Below are positions 26,923 to 37,038 of a stretch of 64,000 bases of DNA, one piece after another. The translations under genes and the position numbers were made by a program. The DNA comes from Bacteroidales bacterium (lineage in GTDB: Bacteria; Bacteroidota; Bacteroidia; Bacteroidales; UBA932). How positions within the stretch are numbered: the first letter of the stretch is position 1; each line of letters starts with the position of its first letter. The DNA lies in the NCBI GenBank assembly GCA_017934185.1, contig JAGBJY010000025.1:33040-97039 (forward strand), in the 5' to 3' direction. The notes under the pieces are model-generated. The model saw only the letters and a program-made list of their open reading frames with translations, was not told the DNA's origin and ran no database searches.

Positions 26923-28312
26923 ACTCCTAGCGAATCTGGAGGCAAAAATCCTCCACGGAAGCCCCGAAACGGAAGTATCGGCCATTGCCAGCGATTCCCG
27001 CAAGGTAACGCCGGGCGCCCTTTTCATTGCCGTCAGCGGCACCGAAAGGGATGGTCGCGACTATATCCCGCAGGCCCTGGAAAAGGGCGCTGCGGCTGTG
27101 GTGGAAGCCTCCAGGAAGGATTTGGCCCTCATGGCCGATGCCTTCTACGGCCACCCGTCCGGCAAAATCACCCTGGTGGGCATCACCGGCACCAACGGCA
27201 AAACCACCACGGTAACCCTGCTGTACCGCCTGTTCACAGGCATGGGCTACTCCTGCGGCCTGCTGTCCACCATTGCCAACTATGTGGGCAGTGAGCGCTT
27301 TGAGACCGAGAACACCACCGTAGACCCCATCACGCTGAACAGCCTCATGGCCCGCATGGTGGAGAAAGGCTGCCAGTACTGCTTCATGGAGGTAAGTTCC
27401 ATCGGCATGGAACAGGACCGCGTAACCGGGCTGGACTTTGCCATGGGCATTTTCTCCAACCTCACGCACGACCACCTGGACTACCACAAGACCTTTGCCG
27501 AGTACCTGCGCTGCAAAAAACTTTTCTTCGACCGCCTTCCCGCAAAGGCCGTTGCCCTTATCAACACCGACGACAAGAACGGTCCGGTGATGGTGCAGAA
27601 CACCAAGGCACAGGTGGTTACCTGCTCGGTGAAAGGCCTGGCCGACCATACCGCCCGCATCCTGGAACAGGACGTGGAAGGGATGCTCCTGAAAATTGAC
27701 GGGGTTGAGACCTGGACCCGCCTCATCGGCGAGCACAACGCCTACAACCTCCTGGCCATCTACAGCGCCGCCGTCTGCCTGGGCTTCGGGGCCGAAGAAG
27801 TGCTGGTGGCCCTTTCCAAGCTTTCATCGGCCCCCGGAAGACTGGAGAGCCTGCGGGGCCCGCGCGACCTTACCGCAGTGATTGACTATGCCCACACGCC
27901 CGATGCCCTGGAAAATGTGCTGAAGACCCTGCGGGCCGTGGCCCCCAAGCGCACCCTGGTGTGCCTGTTCGGCTGCGGAGGAGACCGCGACCGCAGCAAG
28001 CGCCCGGAAATGGCGAAGATTGCCGAAAAACTGGCCGACCGCCTGGTCATCACCTCCGACAATCCGCGCACGGAAAACCCGGATGCCATCATTGCCGAGA
28101 TAAAAGCCGGCCTCCAGAGCGCTTCTTTGGCCAAAACACTCCTCATCACCGACCGCATTGAAGCCATACGAACGGCCATCCTGACCGCTCCGGAAGGCGC
28201 CATTATCCTGCTGGCCGGCAAGGGACATGAAGATTATCAGGTGGTGGGCCACGAAAAGCGCCCCCTGAATGAAAAAGAAATCGTGAACGATACCTTCAAA
28301 CTCATCCGATAA
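26909..28312 (+). CDS. murE: UDP-MurNAc-tripeptide synthetase, meso-diaminopimelate type
   Basis: Adds the third amino acid to UDP-MurNAc-L-Ala-D-Glu. The 467-residue protein has the ATP loop GITGTNGKTTT, the carbamylated-Lys region and DHLDYHKT, and the C-terminal DNPRTENP. The DNPR box marks enzymes that use meso-diaminopimelate rather than lysine. Together with the NlpC/P60 peptidase and dipeptide epimerase at 44186-46262, this indicates DAP-type peptidoglycan. TAATG overlap with mraY. No murF follows, as is usual in the Bacteroidales cluster. Confidence 0.96.
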   Translation: MKLNKLLANLEAKILHGSPETEVSAIASDSRKVTPGALFIAVSGTERDGRDYIPQALEKGAAAVVEASRKDLALMADAFYGHPSGKITLVGITGTNGKTTTVTLLYRLFTGMGYSCGLLSTIANYVGSERFETENTTVDPITLNSLMARMVEKGCQYCFMEVSSIGMEQDRVTGLDFAMGIFSNLTHDHLDYHKTFAEYLRCKKLFFDRLPAKAVALINTDDKNGPVMVQNTKAQVVTCSVKGLADHTARILEQDVEGMLLKIDGVETWTRLIGEHNAYNLLAIYSAAVCLGFGAEEVLVALSKLSSAPGRLESLRGPRDLTAVIDYAHTPDALENVLKTLRAVAPKRTLVCLFGCGGDRDRSKRPEMAKIAEKLADRLVITSDNPRTENPDAIIAEIKAGLQSASLAKTLLITDRIEAIRTAILTAPEGAIILLAGKGHEDYQVVGHEKRPLNEKEIVNDTFKLIR

Positions 28313-29604
28313 TGCTGTACCATCTCTTCCAATATCTTGAATCGGCCGGAGTGGACTTCCCCGGCATAGGCCTCATGAATTACCTGAGCTTCAGGGCCAT
28401 GCTCGCTGCTGTGACGGCCGTGCTGGTGTCCATGCTGGCCGGAAAACACATCATCCGCTGGCTGCAGAAGCAGCAGATTGGAGAGACCGTGCGGGACCTG
28501 GGACTGGAAGGACAGCTCCAGAAAAAAGGCACTCCCACCATGGGCGGCATCATTATCATTGTGTCCATCCTCTCGGGCGTGCTGCTTTTCTGCGACCTCA
28601 CCAACATCTACGTTATCCTGCTGCTGGTAAGCACCCTCTGGTGCGGCGCCCTGGGTTTCACCGATGACTATATCAAGGTGTTCAAACACCGCAAGGAAGG
28701 CATGTCCGAGAAAGGCAAACTGGCGGGCCAGGTGGTCCTGGGTTTTGTCATCGGCCTTACCGTATGGATGAGTCCGGACATTGTGGTGCGCGAAAAAGTG
28801 CAGGTGGAAGAAAGCATTGAGCGCACCCTGGAAACCGAAACCACCGTTACCAGTGGCCGATATGTGCAGGAAGATGTGGTAAAGAGTACCAAAACCACCA
28901 TCCCCTTTGTAAAGAACCATGAGTTTGACTATCGCTGGCTCTCCCCTGTGAAAGGCAAATGGGGCTGGTATGCCAAATGGGCCATCTATGTGCTCATGAT
29001 TGTGGTAGTGATTACCGCCTGCTCCAACGGCACCAACCTCACCGACGGCCTGGACGGCCTGGCGGCGGGAACATCGGCGGTAGTGGGCGTGGTCCTGGGC
29101 ATCATCGCCTGGCTGGGAGGCAACCTCATAGACTCCAACTTCCTGAATATCATGTATATACCAGGGTCCGGAGAGATAGCCATCTTCATGAGTGCCTTTG
29201 TGGGTGCGCTCATCGGCTTCCTGTGGTACAATTCCTTCCCGGCGCAGGTATTCATGGGCGACACCGGCAGCCTCACCATTGGCGGCATCATCGGCGTAAG
29301 TGCCGTGCTCATGCGCAAAGAGCTCCTGATTCCCCTGCTTTGCGGGGTGTTCTTTGCCGAAAGCCTCTCCGTGCTGCTGCAGCGCGCCTATTTCAAATAC
29401 ACCCGCAAGCGCACCGGCACCGGGCACCGCATCTGGAGCATGACCCCGCTCCATCACCATTATCAGGACAAGAAAGCCCCGGAGGGGCCCGTGCTGTTCC
29501 CCAAACCCGCTCCGCCCCAGCATGAAGCGAAGATTACCGTAAGGTTCTGGATTGTGGGAATTATATTGGCAGTAAGTACGTTAGCATTATTGAAGATTAG
29601 ATAA
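28312..29604 (+). CDS. mraY: Phospho-MurNAc-pentapeptide transferase
   Basis: Transfers phospho-MurNAc-pentapeptide to undecaprenyl phosphate, forming lipid I at the inner membrane. The 430-residue protein has about ten transmembrane helices, with GTPTMGG, the Asp pair in GFTDDYIKV, NLTDGLDGLAAG, FMGDTGSL and TPLHHHY. The region around residues 155-215 (after VWMSPDIVVREKV) is an extra soluble loop that makes Bacteroidota MraY longer than the E. coli enzyme. Confidence 0.96.
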   Translation: MLYHLFQYLESAGVDFPGIGLMNYLSFRAMLAAVTAVLVSMLAGKHIIRWLQKQQIGETVRDLGLEGQLQKKGTPTMGGIIIIVSILSGVLLFCDLTNIYVILLLVSTLWCGALGFTDDYIKVFKHRKEGMSEKGKLAGQVVLGFVIGLTVWMSPDIVVREKVQVEESIERTLETETTVTSGRYVQEDVVKSTKTTIPFVKNHEFDYRWLSPVKGKWGWYAKWAIYVLMIVVVITACSNGTNLTDGLDGLAAGTSAVVGVVLGIIAWLGGNLIDSNFLNIMYIPGSGEIAIFMSAFVGALIGFLWYNSFPAQVFMGDTGSLTIGGIIGVSAVLMRKELLIPLLCGVFFAESLSVLLQRAYFKYTRKRTGTGHRIWSMTPLHHHYQDKKAPEGPVLFPKPAPPQHEAKITVRFWIVGIILAVSTLALLKIR

Positions 29605-29605
29605 T

Positions 29606-30943
29606 ATGGCAAGAGTAGTAGTATTAGGTGGCGCCGAAAGTGGCGTAGGCGCAGCAGTTCTGGCAAAAGTAAAGGGTTTTGATGTGTTCCTCTCCGACAA
29701 GGGGCAGATCAAGGACAGCTATGTGGAGACCCTGAAAAAGTGGGACATTCCCTTCGAGCAGGGGCAGCATACGGAGGAGCTTATCCTCAGTGCCGATGAA
29801 GTGGTGAAGAGCCCCGGCATCCCCGGCACGGTTCCCATGGTGCAGAAAATCCGAGATAAAGGCATCCGCGTGGTGTCCGAAATAGAATTCGCCAGCCGCT
29901 ACGACAGCGCCAAGAAGATTTGCATCACCGGGTCCAACGGCAAAACCACCACCACTTCGCTCATTTATTACCTGCTGCAGAACGCCGGCCTCAACGTAGG
30001 GCTGGGCGGGAACATCGGCAAGAGCTACGCCTACCAGGTGGCTACCGAGCATTTTGACTACTATGTACTGGAAATCAGCAGTTTCCAGCTGGATGACATT
30101 TACGATTTCCGTCCGGACATTGCCATTATCACCAACATTACGCCCGACCACCTGGACCGCTACGACCACAAGATGGAAAACTACGTGGCCGCCAAATTCA
30201 ACATCACCCGCAACCTCACGGAACAGGATTGCTTTATCTTTGACTCCGACGACGACATCACCGTGGGACACCTCTCCAAGATTGTCCTGCGCTGCAAGAT
30301 GCTCCCCTTCTCCCAGGAGAAGGAGGTGGCCGAGGGCGCTTTCCTCAAAGGCGACAAGATTGTGCTCCGCTACGACAAGGAGCCCGAAACCGACCTCTTC
30401 CTGGAACAGCTGGCCCTGGGCGGCAAGCACAACATCTATAACTCCATGGCCGCTGCCCTGGCCGCCAAAGCTACGGGCATTGAGAACAGCGTCATCCGCG
30501 AATCCCTGGCCACTTTCCAGCCCATCGAACACCGGCTGGAACCGGTGCTGAGCATCAAAGACGTGCTGTATATCAACGACTCCAAAGCCACCAACGTGGA
30601 CAGCGCCTGGTACGCCCTGGAATGCCAGAAACGCCCCGTGGTATGGATTGTGGGCGGCACCGACAAAGGCAACGACTACAGCGTCCTGAACGAGCTGGTG
30701 AAGGAAAAAGTGAAAGCCATCGTGTGCCTTGGCGTAGACAACAGCAAGATTCACGCAGCCTTTGAAGGTATGGTGCCCGTAATTACCGACGCCCTGAGCG
30801 CCGAAGAGGCGGTACGGAAATCCTCAGAACTGGCCCAGGGAGGAGACGTGGTGCTCCTGAGCCCCTGCTGCGCCAGTTTTGACCTGTTCAAGAATTACGA
30901 AGACCGCGGCGAGCAGTTCAAGGCTGCCGTCCGCAAACTCTAA
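29606..30943 (+). CDS. murD: UDP-MurNAc-L-alanine:D-glutamate ligase
   Basis: Adds D-Glu to UDP-MurNAc-L-Ala in the cytosol. The 445-residue protein has an N-terminal UDP-binding domain (VVVLGGAESGVGAA), the ATP loop ITGSNGKTTTTS, the ligase motif EISSFQLDD, ITPDHLDRY, and the C-terminal domain with NDSKATNVDSAWYAL and SPCCASFDLF. Spacing to mraY is 1 bp and to ftsW 6 bp. Confidence 0.96.
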   Translation: MARVVVLGGAESGVGAAVLAKVKGFDVFLSDKGQIKDSYVETLKKWDIPFEQGQHTEELILSADEVVKSPGIPGTVPMVQKIRDKGIRVVSEIEFASRYDSAKKICITGSNGKTTTTSLIYYLLQNAGLNVGLGGNIGKSYAYQVATEHFDYYVLEISSFQLDDIYDFRPDIAIITNITPDHLDRYDHKMENYVAAKFNITRNLTEQDCFIFDSDDDITVGHLSKIVLRCKMLPFSQEKEVAEGAFLKGDKIVLRYDKEPETDLFLEQLALGGKHNIYNSMAAALAAKATGIENSVIRESLATFQPIEHRLEPVLSIKDVLYINDSKATNVDSAWYALECQKRPVVWIVGGTDKGNDYSVLNELVKEKVKAIVCLGVDNSKIHAAFEGMVPVITDALSAEEAVRKSSELAQGGDVVLLSPCCASFDLFKNYEDRGEQFKAAVRKL

Positions 30944-30949
30944 CCCCCT

Positions 30950-32311
30950 ATGGCCGAAGAGAAGAAAGAAGGCAATTTCCTGGGGCATCTGGTCCACCTG
31001 ATGGACCGCTTCAGCGGTGACAAGGTAATCTTCCTGATTGCCCTGTTCCTGATGCTTATCTCCGTGATTTCCGTGTTTTCCAGCACGCCCAGGCTTGCCA
31101 ATGACACGGGAAGCGACCGTGTGAGCATCATGGTAGACCAGCTCAAGATTGTGGCGCTGGGCTTCGTGCTCATCTTCAGCCTGTATTATTTCGGCCGTTC
31201 AGAGTGGTACAGGGCCCTTTCCAAGCTGGGATTCGGCATAAGCTTCCTCATGCTGGCGGTCCTGGTACTGAACCTGAACCTGGGCTTTGTCAGGGCTGCC
31301 GAAATCAACGGTGCCCGCCGCATCATGGTCATTGCCGGCCAGCAGATTCATGTCTATGAGTTTGTGAAGCTGTTCATGATTATGTACCTGGGCTGGGCCC
31401 TGGATACGTTCAAGAACCACCGCTTCAAGCTGGCGCCGCGCCTGGCGGCCGCCTTCCCCCGCCTGAGCTTCCTGGAAAAGGACATCTGGCAGAAAGTGGT
31501 CTATATCTACATCCCCATCCTGGTCACCACCCTCATGGTGATGATGGGGTCCAACTCCAGCGCCCTGTTCATCGGCGCCATCATGGTACTGATGGTGCTG
31601 GTGGGCGGTATTGACGTCAGGGACGTTGCCTACGTCATGGTGGTGGGCATCCTGGGCGTGGGGCTCATGTTCGGCGCTTACAAGGCCGGCATCCTCAAGG
31701 AGAGCCGCATCGGCACCGCCATCGGCCGTATTACCCAGGACGACGATGCCACCATGCAGCAGCTCATCCATTCCAAACGGGAATCGCTGGAATGGCGGCA
31801 GGCCCGCGCCAAGCTGGACCAGCCGGTGGGCGCGCTGCTGGCCATCAAGGAAGGCGGGCCGCTGGGGAAAGGCATTGGCAACAGCACCCAGAAATACCAG
31901 GTTCCGGTTATCTTCGGCGACTATATGTTCAGCTTCATCGTGGAAGAAACCGGCCTCTGGGGCGCTGCCATCCTCATTATCCTGTATTTCAGCCTGCTGG
32001 CACGCGGCACCATGGTGGCCAAGGAATGCAACAACTATTATGACAAGATTATCGTCACCGGCCTCATTATCCTGGTCACCGGACAAGCCTTCATGCACAT
32101 GGCGGTGAACGTGCACCTGCCCCTGGTACCGCAAACCGGTCAGACGCTGCCGCTGGTGAGCCACGGCACCAATTCTTTCCTGGTATTTGCCCTGGTCTTC
32201 GGCATTTTGCTGTCCATTTCCAAGGATGCCCGGGAGAATATGGCCCGCAGGGAAGCCGAGGCGGCCCCTATCATAGAACACGACAACTGGACACAAAGCA
32301 CAACTGAGTAA
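30950..32311 (+). CDS. ftsW: Septal peptidoglycan glycosyltransferase FtsW (SEDS)
   Basis: Polymerises glycan strands at the septum together with FtsI. The 453-residue SEDS protein has about ten transmembrane helices. It begins with a ~25-residue polar N-terminus, then VIFLIALFLMLISVISVFSS. GKGIGNSTQKYQVPVIFGDYMFSFIVEETG holds the conserved loop with the catalytic Asp region (key residues GKG, P--F-DYMFS), and LPLVPQTGQTLPLVSHG matches the SEDS signature near the C-terminus. It overlaps murG by 1 bp (TAATG). Confidence 0.95.
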   Translation: MAEEKKEGNFLGHLVHLMDRFSGDKVIFLIALFLMLISVISVFSSTPRLANDTGSDRVSIMVDQLKIVALGFVLIFSLYYFGRSEWYRALSKLGFGISFLMLAVLVLNLNLGFVRAAEINGARRIMVIAGQQIHVYEFVKLFMIMYLGWALDTFKNHRFKLAPRLAAAFPRLSFLEKDIWQKVVYIYIPILVTTLMVMMGSNSSALFIGAIMVLMVLVGGIDVRDVAYVMVVGILGVGLMFGAYKAGILKESRIGTAIGRITQDDDATMQQLIHSKRESLEWRQARAKLDQPVGALLAIKEGGPLGKGIGNSTQKYQVPVIFGDYMFSFIVEETGLWGAAILIILYFSLLARGTMVAKECNNYYDKIIVTGLIILVTGQAFMHMAVNVHLPLVPQTGQTLPLVSHGTNSFLVFALVFGILLSISKDARENMARREAEAAPIIEHDNWTQSTTE

Positions 32312-33441
32312 TGGAATACAAGCGCATCAGAGTCATCATCAGCGGCGGAGGCACCGGGGGACACATTTTCCCGGCGGTTTCCATCGGCCATAAATTGAAG
32401 GAACTGAATCCTGAGACGGAAATCCTCTTTGTGGGGGCCGAGGGCAAGATGGAAATGGAAAAAGTTCCCGCCGAGGGCTTTGAGATTGTGGGACTTCCCA
32501 TAGCCGGGGTACAGCGCCGCCTGAGCCTGAAAAACCTCATCAGCAACCTCACGGTGCCCTTCCGCGTACTGGACAGCGTCCGCCGCGCGCGCCGCATTGT
32601 GAAGGCGTTCAAGCCCGATGTGGTGGTGGGTGTTGGCGGATATGCCAGCGCTCCCCTGCTCTGGGCCGCTACCGGCCTAAAAATTCCCGCCCTCATCCAG
32701 GAGCAGAACGGTTTTGCCGGGCTCACCAACAAAATGCTGGGTGGGCGAGTCCAGAAAGTGTGCGTAGCCTATGAAGGCATGGAAAAATTCTTCCCCGCCC
32801 ACAAGATTGTGCTCTCCGGAAACCCCATCCGCCCGTCGGTATCGGCCCCGGCAACGCCTGAGCTGAAAGCCGAAGCCCTGCGCTACTACGGCCTGGATCC
32901 GGCCAAGAAACACCTTTTCATTGTGGGCGGCAGTCTGGGAAGCGGCACACTGAACAGCGCCATGAAGCATTGGATTCAAGACGGCTGCCCGGGCGGCGAC
33001 AACCTTGAAATTATCTGGCAGTGCGGCAAATACTACAAGAGCTCAACGGACGCCTTCATGGCTTCCCACCCGGAGGTGAAGGGCATCCGTCACTATGACT
33101 TCATTGCCCGCATGGACCTGGCCTACGCCGCCTCTGACGTGGTGGTTTCCCGCAGCGGCGCCTCCACGGTATCGGAGCTCTGCGCCATGGGCAAACCCAC
33201 CATCTTCGTTCCCTCCCCCAATGTGGCCGAAGACCACCAGACGCACAACGCCATGGCCCTGGTACGCCGGGAGGCCGCCCTCCTGGTAAAAGACAGCGAA
33301 GCGGTGGATGAACTGCTGCCCACCGCCGTGGGCCTGCTGGAGAGTCCGGAAAAAATGGCCGCCCTGGCCCGGAATGCGGAGAAAATGGCCCTTCGCAACG
33401 CCGCGCAGGTAATTTGTGACGAAATTTATAAACTCGTATGA
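32311..33441 (+). CDS. murG: Lipid II synthase (GlcNAc transferase MurG)
   Basis: Adds GlcNAc to lipid I on the inner face of the membrane. The 376-residue GT28 protein has ISGGGTGGHIFPA at the start, VVVGVGGYASAP, QEQNGFAGLTNK, and in the C-terminal domain VVVSRSGASTVSEL and PSPNVAEDHQTHNA. Length is normal. ATGA overlap with murC. Confidence 0.96.
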   Translation: MEYKRIRVIISGGGTGGHIFPAVSIGHKLKELNPETEILFVGAEGKMEMEKVPAEGFEIVGLPIAGVQRRLSLKNLISNLTVPFRVLDSVRRARRIVKAFKPDVVVGVGGYASAPLLWAATGLKIPALIQEQNGFAGLTNKMLGGRVQKVCVAYEGMEKFFPAHKIVLSGNPIRPSVSAPATPELKAEALRYYGLDPAKKHLFIVGGSLGSGTLNSAMKHWIQDGCPGGDNLEIIWQCGKYYKSSTDAFMASHPEVKGIRHYDFIARMDLAYAASDVVVSRSGASTVSELCAMGKPTIFVPSPNVAEDHQTHNAMALVRREAALLVKDSEAVDELLPTAVGLLESPEKMAALARNAEKMALRNAAQVICDEIYKLV

Positions 33442-34787
33442 AAAACGTTTACTTTATAGGGATTGGGGGCATCGGCATGAGTGCCCTGGCACGCTATTAC
33501 AAGTTCAAAGGGTACGATGTGGCCGGCTATGACCGCACGCCGTCTGAACTTACGGCCGCGCTGGAGAAGGAAGGCATTTCCGTGCACTACGAAGACCGCC
33601 CCGACCTTGTACCGCTGGACAAAGACCAGACACTGGTGGTATACACGCCCGCCATTCCGCAGGACCTGAAAGAACTGCGCAAGGTGATGGACGAGGGGTA
33701 CCTGGTGCTCAAGCGTTCCCGCACGCTGGGCGAAATTACCCGCTCCCAGCGTTGCATGGCCGTTGCCGGGACACACGGAAAAACCACCACATCCACCCTT
33801 ACCGCCCACATCTTCACCCAGAGCGGAGAAGGCTGCAGCGCCTTCCTGGGGGGCATTTCCCGCAATTACGGCACCAACCTCCTCATGTCCCGGAACGAGA
33901 CCGTGGTGGTGGAGGCCGATGAATTTGACCGTTCCTTCTTGCAGCTGAATCCCGAGATTGCTGTGATCACCGCTGTAGACCCCGACCATTTGGACATTTA
34001 CGGCGACTACGCCCACGTGGTGGAGGCTTTCAAAGCCTTCGCTTCCCAGGTGACGGGCACGGTAATCGCCAAAAAGGGCACGCCCATCAGCGAGGCCGAC
34101 ACCAAGGCCCGCGTACTCACCTATCACTACACAGACCCTGAGGCCGATTTCTACGCAGAGAATCCCCGCCCCGACGAGCTGGGCTGCTTCCACTACAACC
34201 TCCACTATCCCGGAGGAGTCCTGGAAAACGTCCGCGTAGGAGCCCCGGGCTGGGTGAATGCAGAAAACAGCGTGGCCGCAGCCGCCATCGCCCTTACCTA
34301 CGGGCTGGAGGGGAGCACCGTAAAATCGGCCATCGGCTCCTTCGAGGGCGTCAAACGCCGCCTGGAAGTGCACGTGAACAGCCCCAGGCTGTCTTACATT
34401 GATGACTATGCCCATCATCCGGCCGAACTCGCATCGGCCATCTCCTCCATGCGGGACATCTTCCCCTCCCGCAAACTCACGGCCATTTTCCAGCCGCACC
34501 TTTATACCCGCACGCGGGACTTTGCCCCGGAATTTGCCCGGGCGCTGAGCCAGGTGGACAAACTCATCCTCCTGGACATTTATCCCGCCCGCGAAGAACC
34601 CATTCCCGGCGTCACCTCCGAGATGATTTTCAAAGAGGTCACCGCCCCGGAAAAGGTGCTCCTCAAAAAGGAAGCGCTCATGGATTATCTGGCCGATGAA
34701 CCGCTGGACGTGCTGGTTACCTTCGGCGCCGGCAACATCGACCGCTTTATTGAACCCATTACCCAGCTTTTGAAAAGTCGCCTATGA
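33438..34787 (+). CDS. murC: UDP-MurNAc:L-alanine ligase
   Basis: Adds L-Ala to UDP-MurNAc, the first amino acid of the stem peptide. The 449-residue protein has GIGGIGMSALARYY at the start, the ATP loop VAGTHGKTTTSTL, EADEFDRSFL, DPDHLDIYG and the C-terminal IDDYAHHPAEL and FQPHLYTRT. Length and motifs are normal. It overlaps murG and ftsQ by four bases each. Confidence 0.96.
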   Translation: MKNVYFIGIGGIGMSALARYYKFKGYDVAGYDRTPSELTAALEKEGISVHYEDRPDLVPLDKDQTLVVYTPAIPQDLKELRKVMDEGYLVLKRSRTLGEITRSQRCMAVAGTHGKTTTSTLTAHIFTQSGEGCSAFLGGISRNYGTNLLMSRNETVVVEADEFDRSFLQLNPEIAVITAVDPDHLDIYGDYAHVVEAFKAFASQVTGTVIAKKGTPISEADTKARVLTYHYTDPEADFYAENPRPDELGCFHYNLHYPGGVLENVRVGAPGWVNAENSVAAAAIALTYGLEGSTVKSAIGSFEGVKRRLEVHVNSPRLSYIDDYAHHPAELASAISSMRDIFPSRKLTAIFQPHLYTRTRDFAPEFARALSQVDKLILLDIYPAREEPIPGVTSEMIFKEVTAPEKVLLKKEALMDYLADEPLDVLVTFGAGNIDRFIEPITQLLKSRL

Positions 34788-35572
34788 AACCCATCCTGCG
34801 CCGGGGCCTGGGGCTCCTTACCGTCATAGCCTTCACCGGCATCTGGATGCTCTCTTCCAGCATGGGAGAGAAGGTCCGGCGTGAGCGCACCTGCCAGGGC
34901 AAGGGCAGCCTGGAGGTCATTGTCACCGACTCCCTGGAAAGGACGTTTGTAGCCAGGCAGGACATAGAAAACTGGCTGGAGAAAGAGTACCGCGCCTATG
35001 CCGGGCTGCCGCTGGACAGCGTAGACCTGGACCGCATTGAGCATATCATCCTGAGCCACAGCGCCGTGCGTGACTGCGAGGCCTGGCTCACCGACGACGG
35101 CATCCTGCATGTGGAGATTGGCCAGCGCCAGCCCGCCGTGCGCTTTGACGATGGGAGCAACGGCTATTACGCCGACGCCGAAGGCTTCATCTTCCCGCTC
35201 CAGTCCCGCGGAGGGGCCGATGTCCCGGTAATCAGCGGCAAACTTCCGCTGAAGGTGGAGCGGGGATTCAAGGGCTTCCCGGAAGACCCTGCCCAGCATG
35301 AGTGGCTCATGCAGATGGTAAACTTGGTGAACTATATGAAAGGGACGGTGTGGGAGCACAACCTGTCGGCCATTACGGTGGACGCCGCCGGAAACCTGGT
35401 TCTGCTGCCGCGGGAAGGAAAGGAAAAGTTCCTGTTTGGGGCGCCTACAGAGATTCCCGGGAAGTTTGCCTTGCTGGAGGCTTATTACCAGAGCGTGGCC
35501 CCCGCAAAAGCGCCGGGCTACTACAAGCACGTGGACCTGCGCTATGCCGGACAATTAGTATGTAAAAAGTAA
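34784..35572 (+). CDS. ftsQ: Cell division protein FtsQ
   Basis: The 262-residue bitopic protein has a transmembrane helix at about residues 8-27 (GLGLLTVIAFTGIWMLSSSM), a POTRA-like domain (SLEVIVTDSLERTFVARQDIENWL) and a beta domain (ILHVEIGQRQPAVRFDDGSNGYYADAEGFIFP, key residues W-L-I-V-QR-P-A). FtsQ joins the early and late divisome proteins. Position between murC and ftsA confirms the call, since the sequence is weakly conserved. Confidence 0.9.
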   Translation: MKPILRRGLGLLTVIAFTGIWMLSSSMGEKVRRERTCQGKGSLEVIVTDSLERTFVARQDIENWLEKEYRAYAGLPLDSVDLDRIEHIILSHSAVRDCEAWLTDDGILHVEIGQRQPAVRFDDGSNGYYADAEGFIFPLQSRGGADVPVISGKLPLKVERGFKGFPEDPAQHEWLMQMVNLVNYMKGTVWEHNLSAITVDAAGNLVLLPREGKEKFLFGAPTEIPGKFALLEAYYQSVAPAKAPGYYKHVDLRYAGQLVCKK

Positions 35573-35583
35573 CACTATAACGT

Positions 35584-37032
35584 ATGGAAGAAAAATATAT
35601 TGCCTCTATTGATCTGGGGAGTTCCAAATTCGGGCTCTGCGTTGCCAGGGTGAATGGCGACGACGTGCAGATTGTCTATTACAAGGAGACACCCTCCGAC
35701 GGCATCCGCGCCAGCCTCATCACCAATCCCATGAAGGCATCGGCCAAATTGAAGGAAGTCATTGCCCAGGCCGAGAAAGAGCTCATGATCCAGATTCTGC
35801 AGGTGGTGGTGGGCATGCCCCGCAGCGAGGTGGCACAGGTGACGGCATCGGCCCGCATTGCCCGTACCAACCCGGACGAATACATTTCCATGGAAGAAGT
35901 GGAAAGCCTCAAATCCATTGCGCTGGACACCTATCCCCTGCCCTACCCCGACAAACAGATTATGTACGGGGCCGTGGCGCAGTCTTTCTCCATTGACGAC
36001 GAGATTCAACTGGTGGAAGACGAGGTGGTGGGCACCCTGAGCTCTTCCCTGGAAGGCAATTTCAAAGTGTTCATCGGCAGCCGCAATGCCACCACGGCAC
36101 TGGATAAGATTTTCAACAGCCTGAACATTGCCGTGGCCAAGAAATACTTCCTGCCCGACGTAGTGGCCCGGACGGTGCTCACCGACGAGGAGAGGGCCGG
36201 CGGCGTGGCCATGGTGGATGTGGGCGCAGGCGTAACCTCGCTGGCCGTGTATCACGGCGGCATCATGCGCTACTATGCTTCCATCCCCTTCGGCGGCAAG
36301 GCCATCACCAACGACATCCGTACGGAGTGTTCCATTTCGGAAGAACTGGCCGAAAAGATTAAGAAACGCTTCGGTGCCTGTCAGCCCGGAAAACTGGCCT
36401 CCCTCAGTGAGAAAGTGCTCCAGATCCGCCTCACGGAGCCTTATAAAGAAGTTCCCGTACGTTATATCTCCGAGGTCATTGACTGCCGATGCCGCGAGAT
36501 TGTTGAGGCGGTGCTGTATTATATCCAGGAAAGCGGCTTGCAGAACAGCCTCCGCAGCGGTATCGTGGTCACCGGCGGCGGGGCCGAACTGGCCAATTTC
36601 ATTCCGCTCATCAAGGAGATGTCCGGTTACGACGTGCGCAAGGGCTATCCCCGCTTCATGTTCTCCGCTTCGGTGGGCAGTGGCGTTTATTCAACGGCTG
36701 CCACCGCCGCCATCGGCATGGTGCTGTCGGCCAAAGATGACAACCTGCCGGATTGCGTGAGCATGCCGGAGAAGAAGGAAAGCGTTGAAACCGAAATGGT
36801 TGAGGTGGAAGTAACGGAGGACATTCCGGAAGGCAGCCTCTTCAGTGAAAGCGAGATGGGCGAGATTGTGCAGGAGGAAACAAAGCCTCAGGAGAAGAAG
36901 CCCAAGACCAAGAAGGTGAAAGTGCCCAAGCCCAAGAAAGAGGGCACCGGAATCTTTTCCATTTTCTGGAGCACCGTCAAGACTGAGGCGCTCAAAGCCT
37001 ACGATAAAGCCAACGAAGAATACAATCAATAA
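35584..37032 (+). CDS. ftsA: Cell division protein FtsA
   Basis: The actin-like protein that tethers FtsZ to the membrane. The 482-residue product has the phosphate 1 motif ASIDLGSSKFGLCVA, a 1C subdomain, MVDVGAGVTSLAVYHGG (phosphate 2), and GIVVTGGGAEL (adenosine). The last ~80 residues form an acidic then Lys/Pro-rich linker and end in an amphipathic helix (FSIFWSTVKTEALKAYDKA) for membrane binding. It lies 11 bp after ftsQ and 6 bp before ftsZ. Confidence 0.95.
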   Translation: MEEKYIASIDLGSSKFGLCVARVNGDDVQIVYYKETPSDGIRASLITNPMKASAKLKEVIAQAEKELMIQILQVVVGMPRSEVAQVTASARIARTNPDEYISMEEVESLKSIALDTYPLPYPDKQIMYGAVAQSFSIDDEIQLVEDEVVGTLSSSLEGNFKVFIGSRNATTALDKIFNSLNIAVAKKYFLPDVVARTVLTDEERAGGVAMVDVGAGVTSLAVYHGGIMRYYASIPFGGKAITNDIRTECSISEELAEKIKKRFGACQPGKLASLSEKVLQIRLTEPYKEVPVRYISEVIDCRCREIVEAVLYYIQESGLQNSLRSGIVVTGGGAELANFIPLIKEMSGYDVRKGYPRFMFSASVGSGVYSTAATAAIGMVLSAKDDNLPDCVSMPEKKESVETEMVEVEVTEDIPEGSLFSESEMGEIVQEETKPQEKKPKTKKVKVPKPKKEGTGIFSIFWSTVKTEALKAYDKANEEYNQ

Positions 37033-37038
37033 ACTGCC

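Noticed and set aside
24730-27042. A 770-codon open frame on the minus strand
   Set aside because: It lies antisense to ftsL and ftsI, whose plus-strand products carry all expected motifs. It is low-complexity Gly/Ala/Val/His-rich, as expected for the complement of GC-rich code, and has no recognisable domain.
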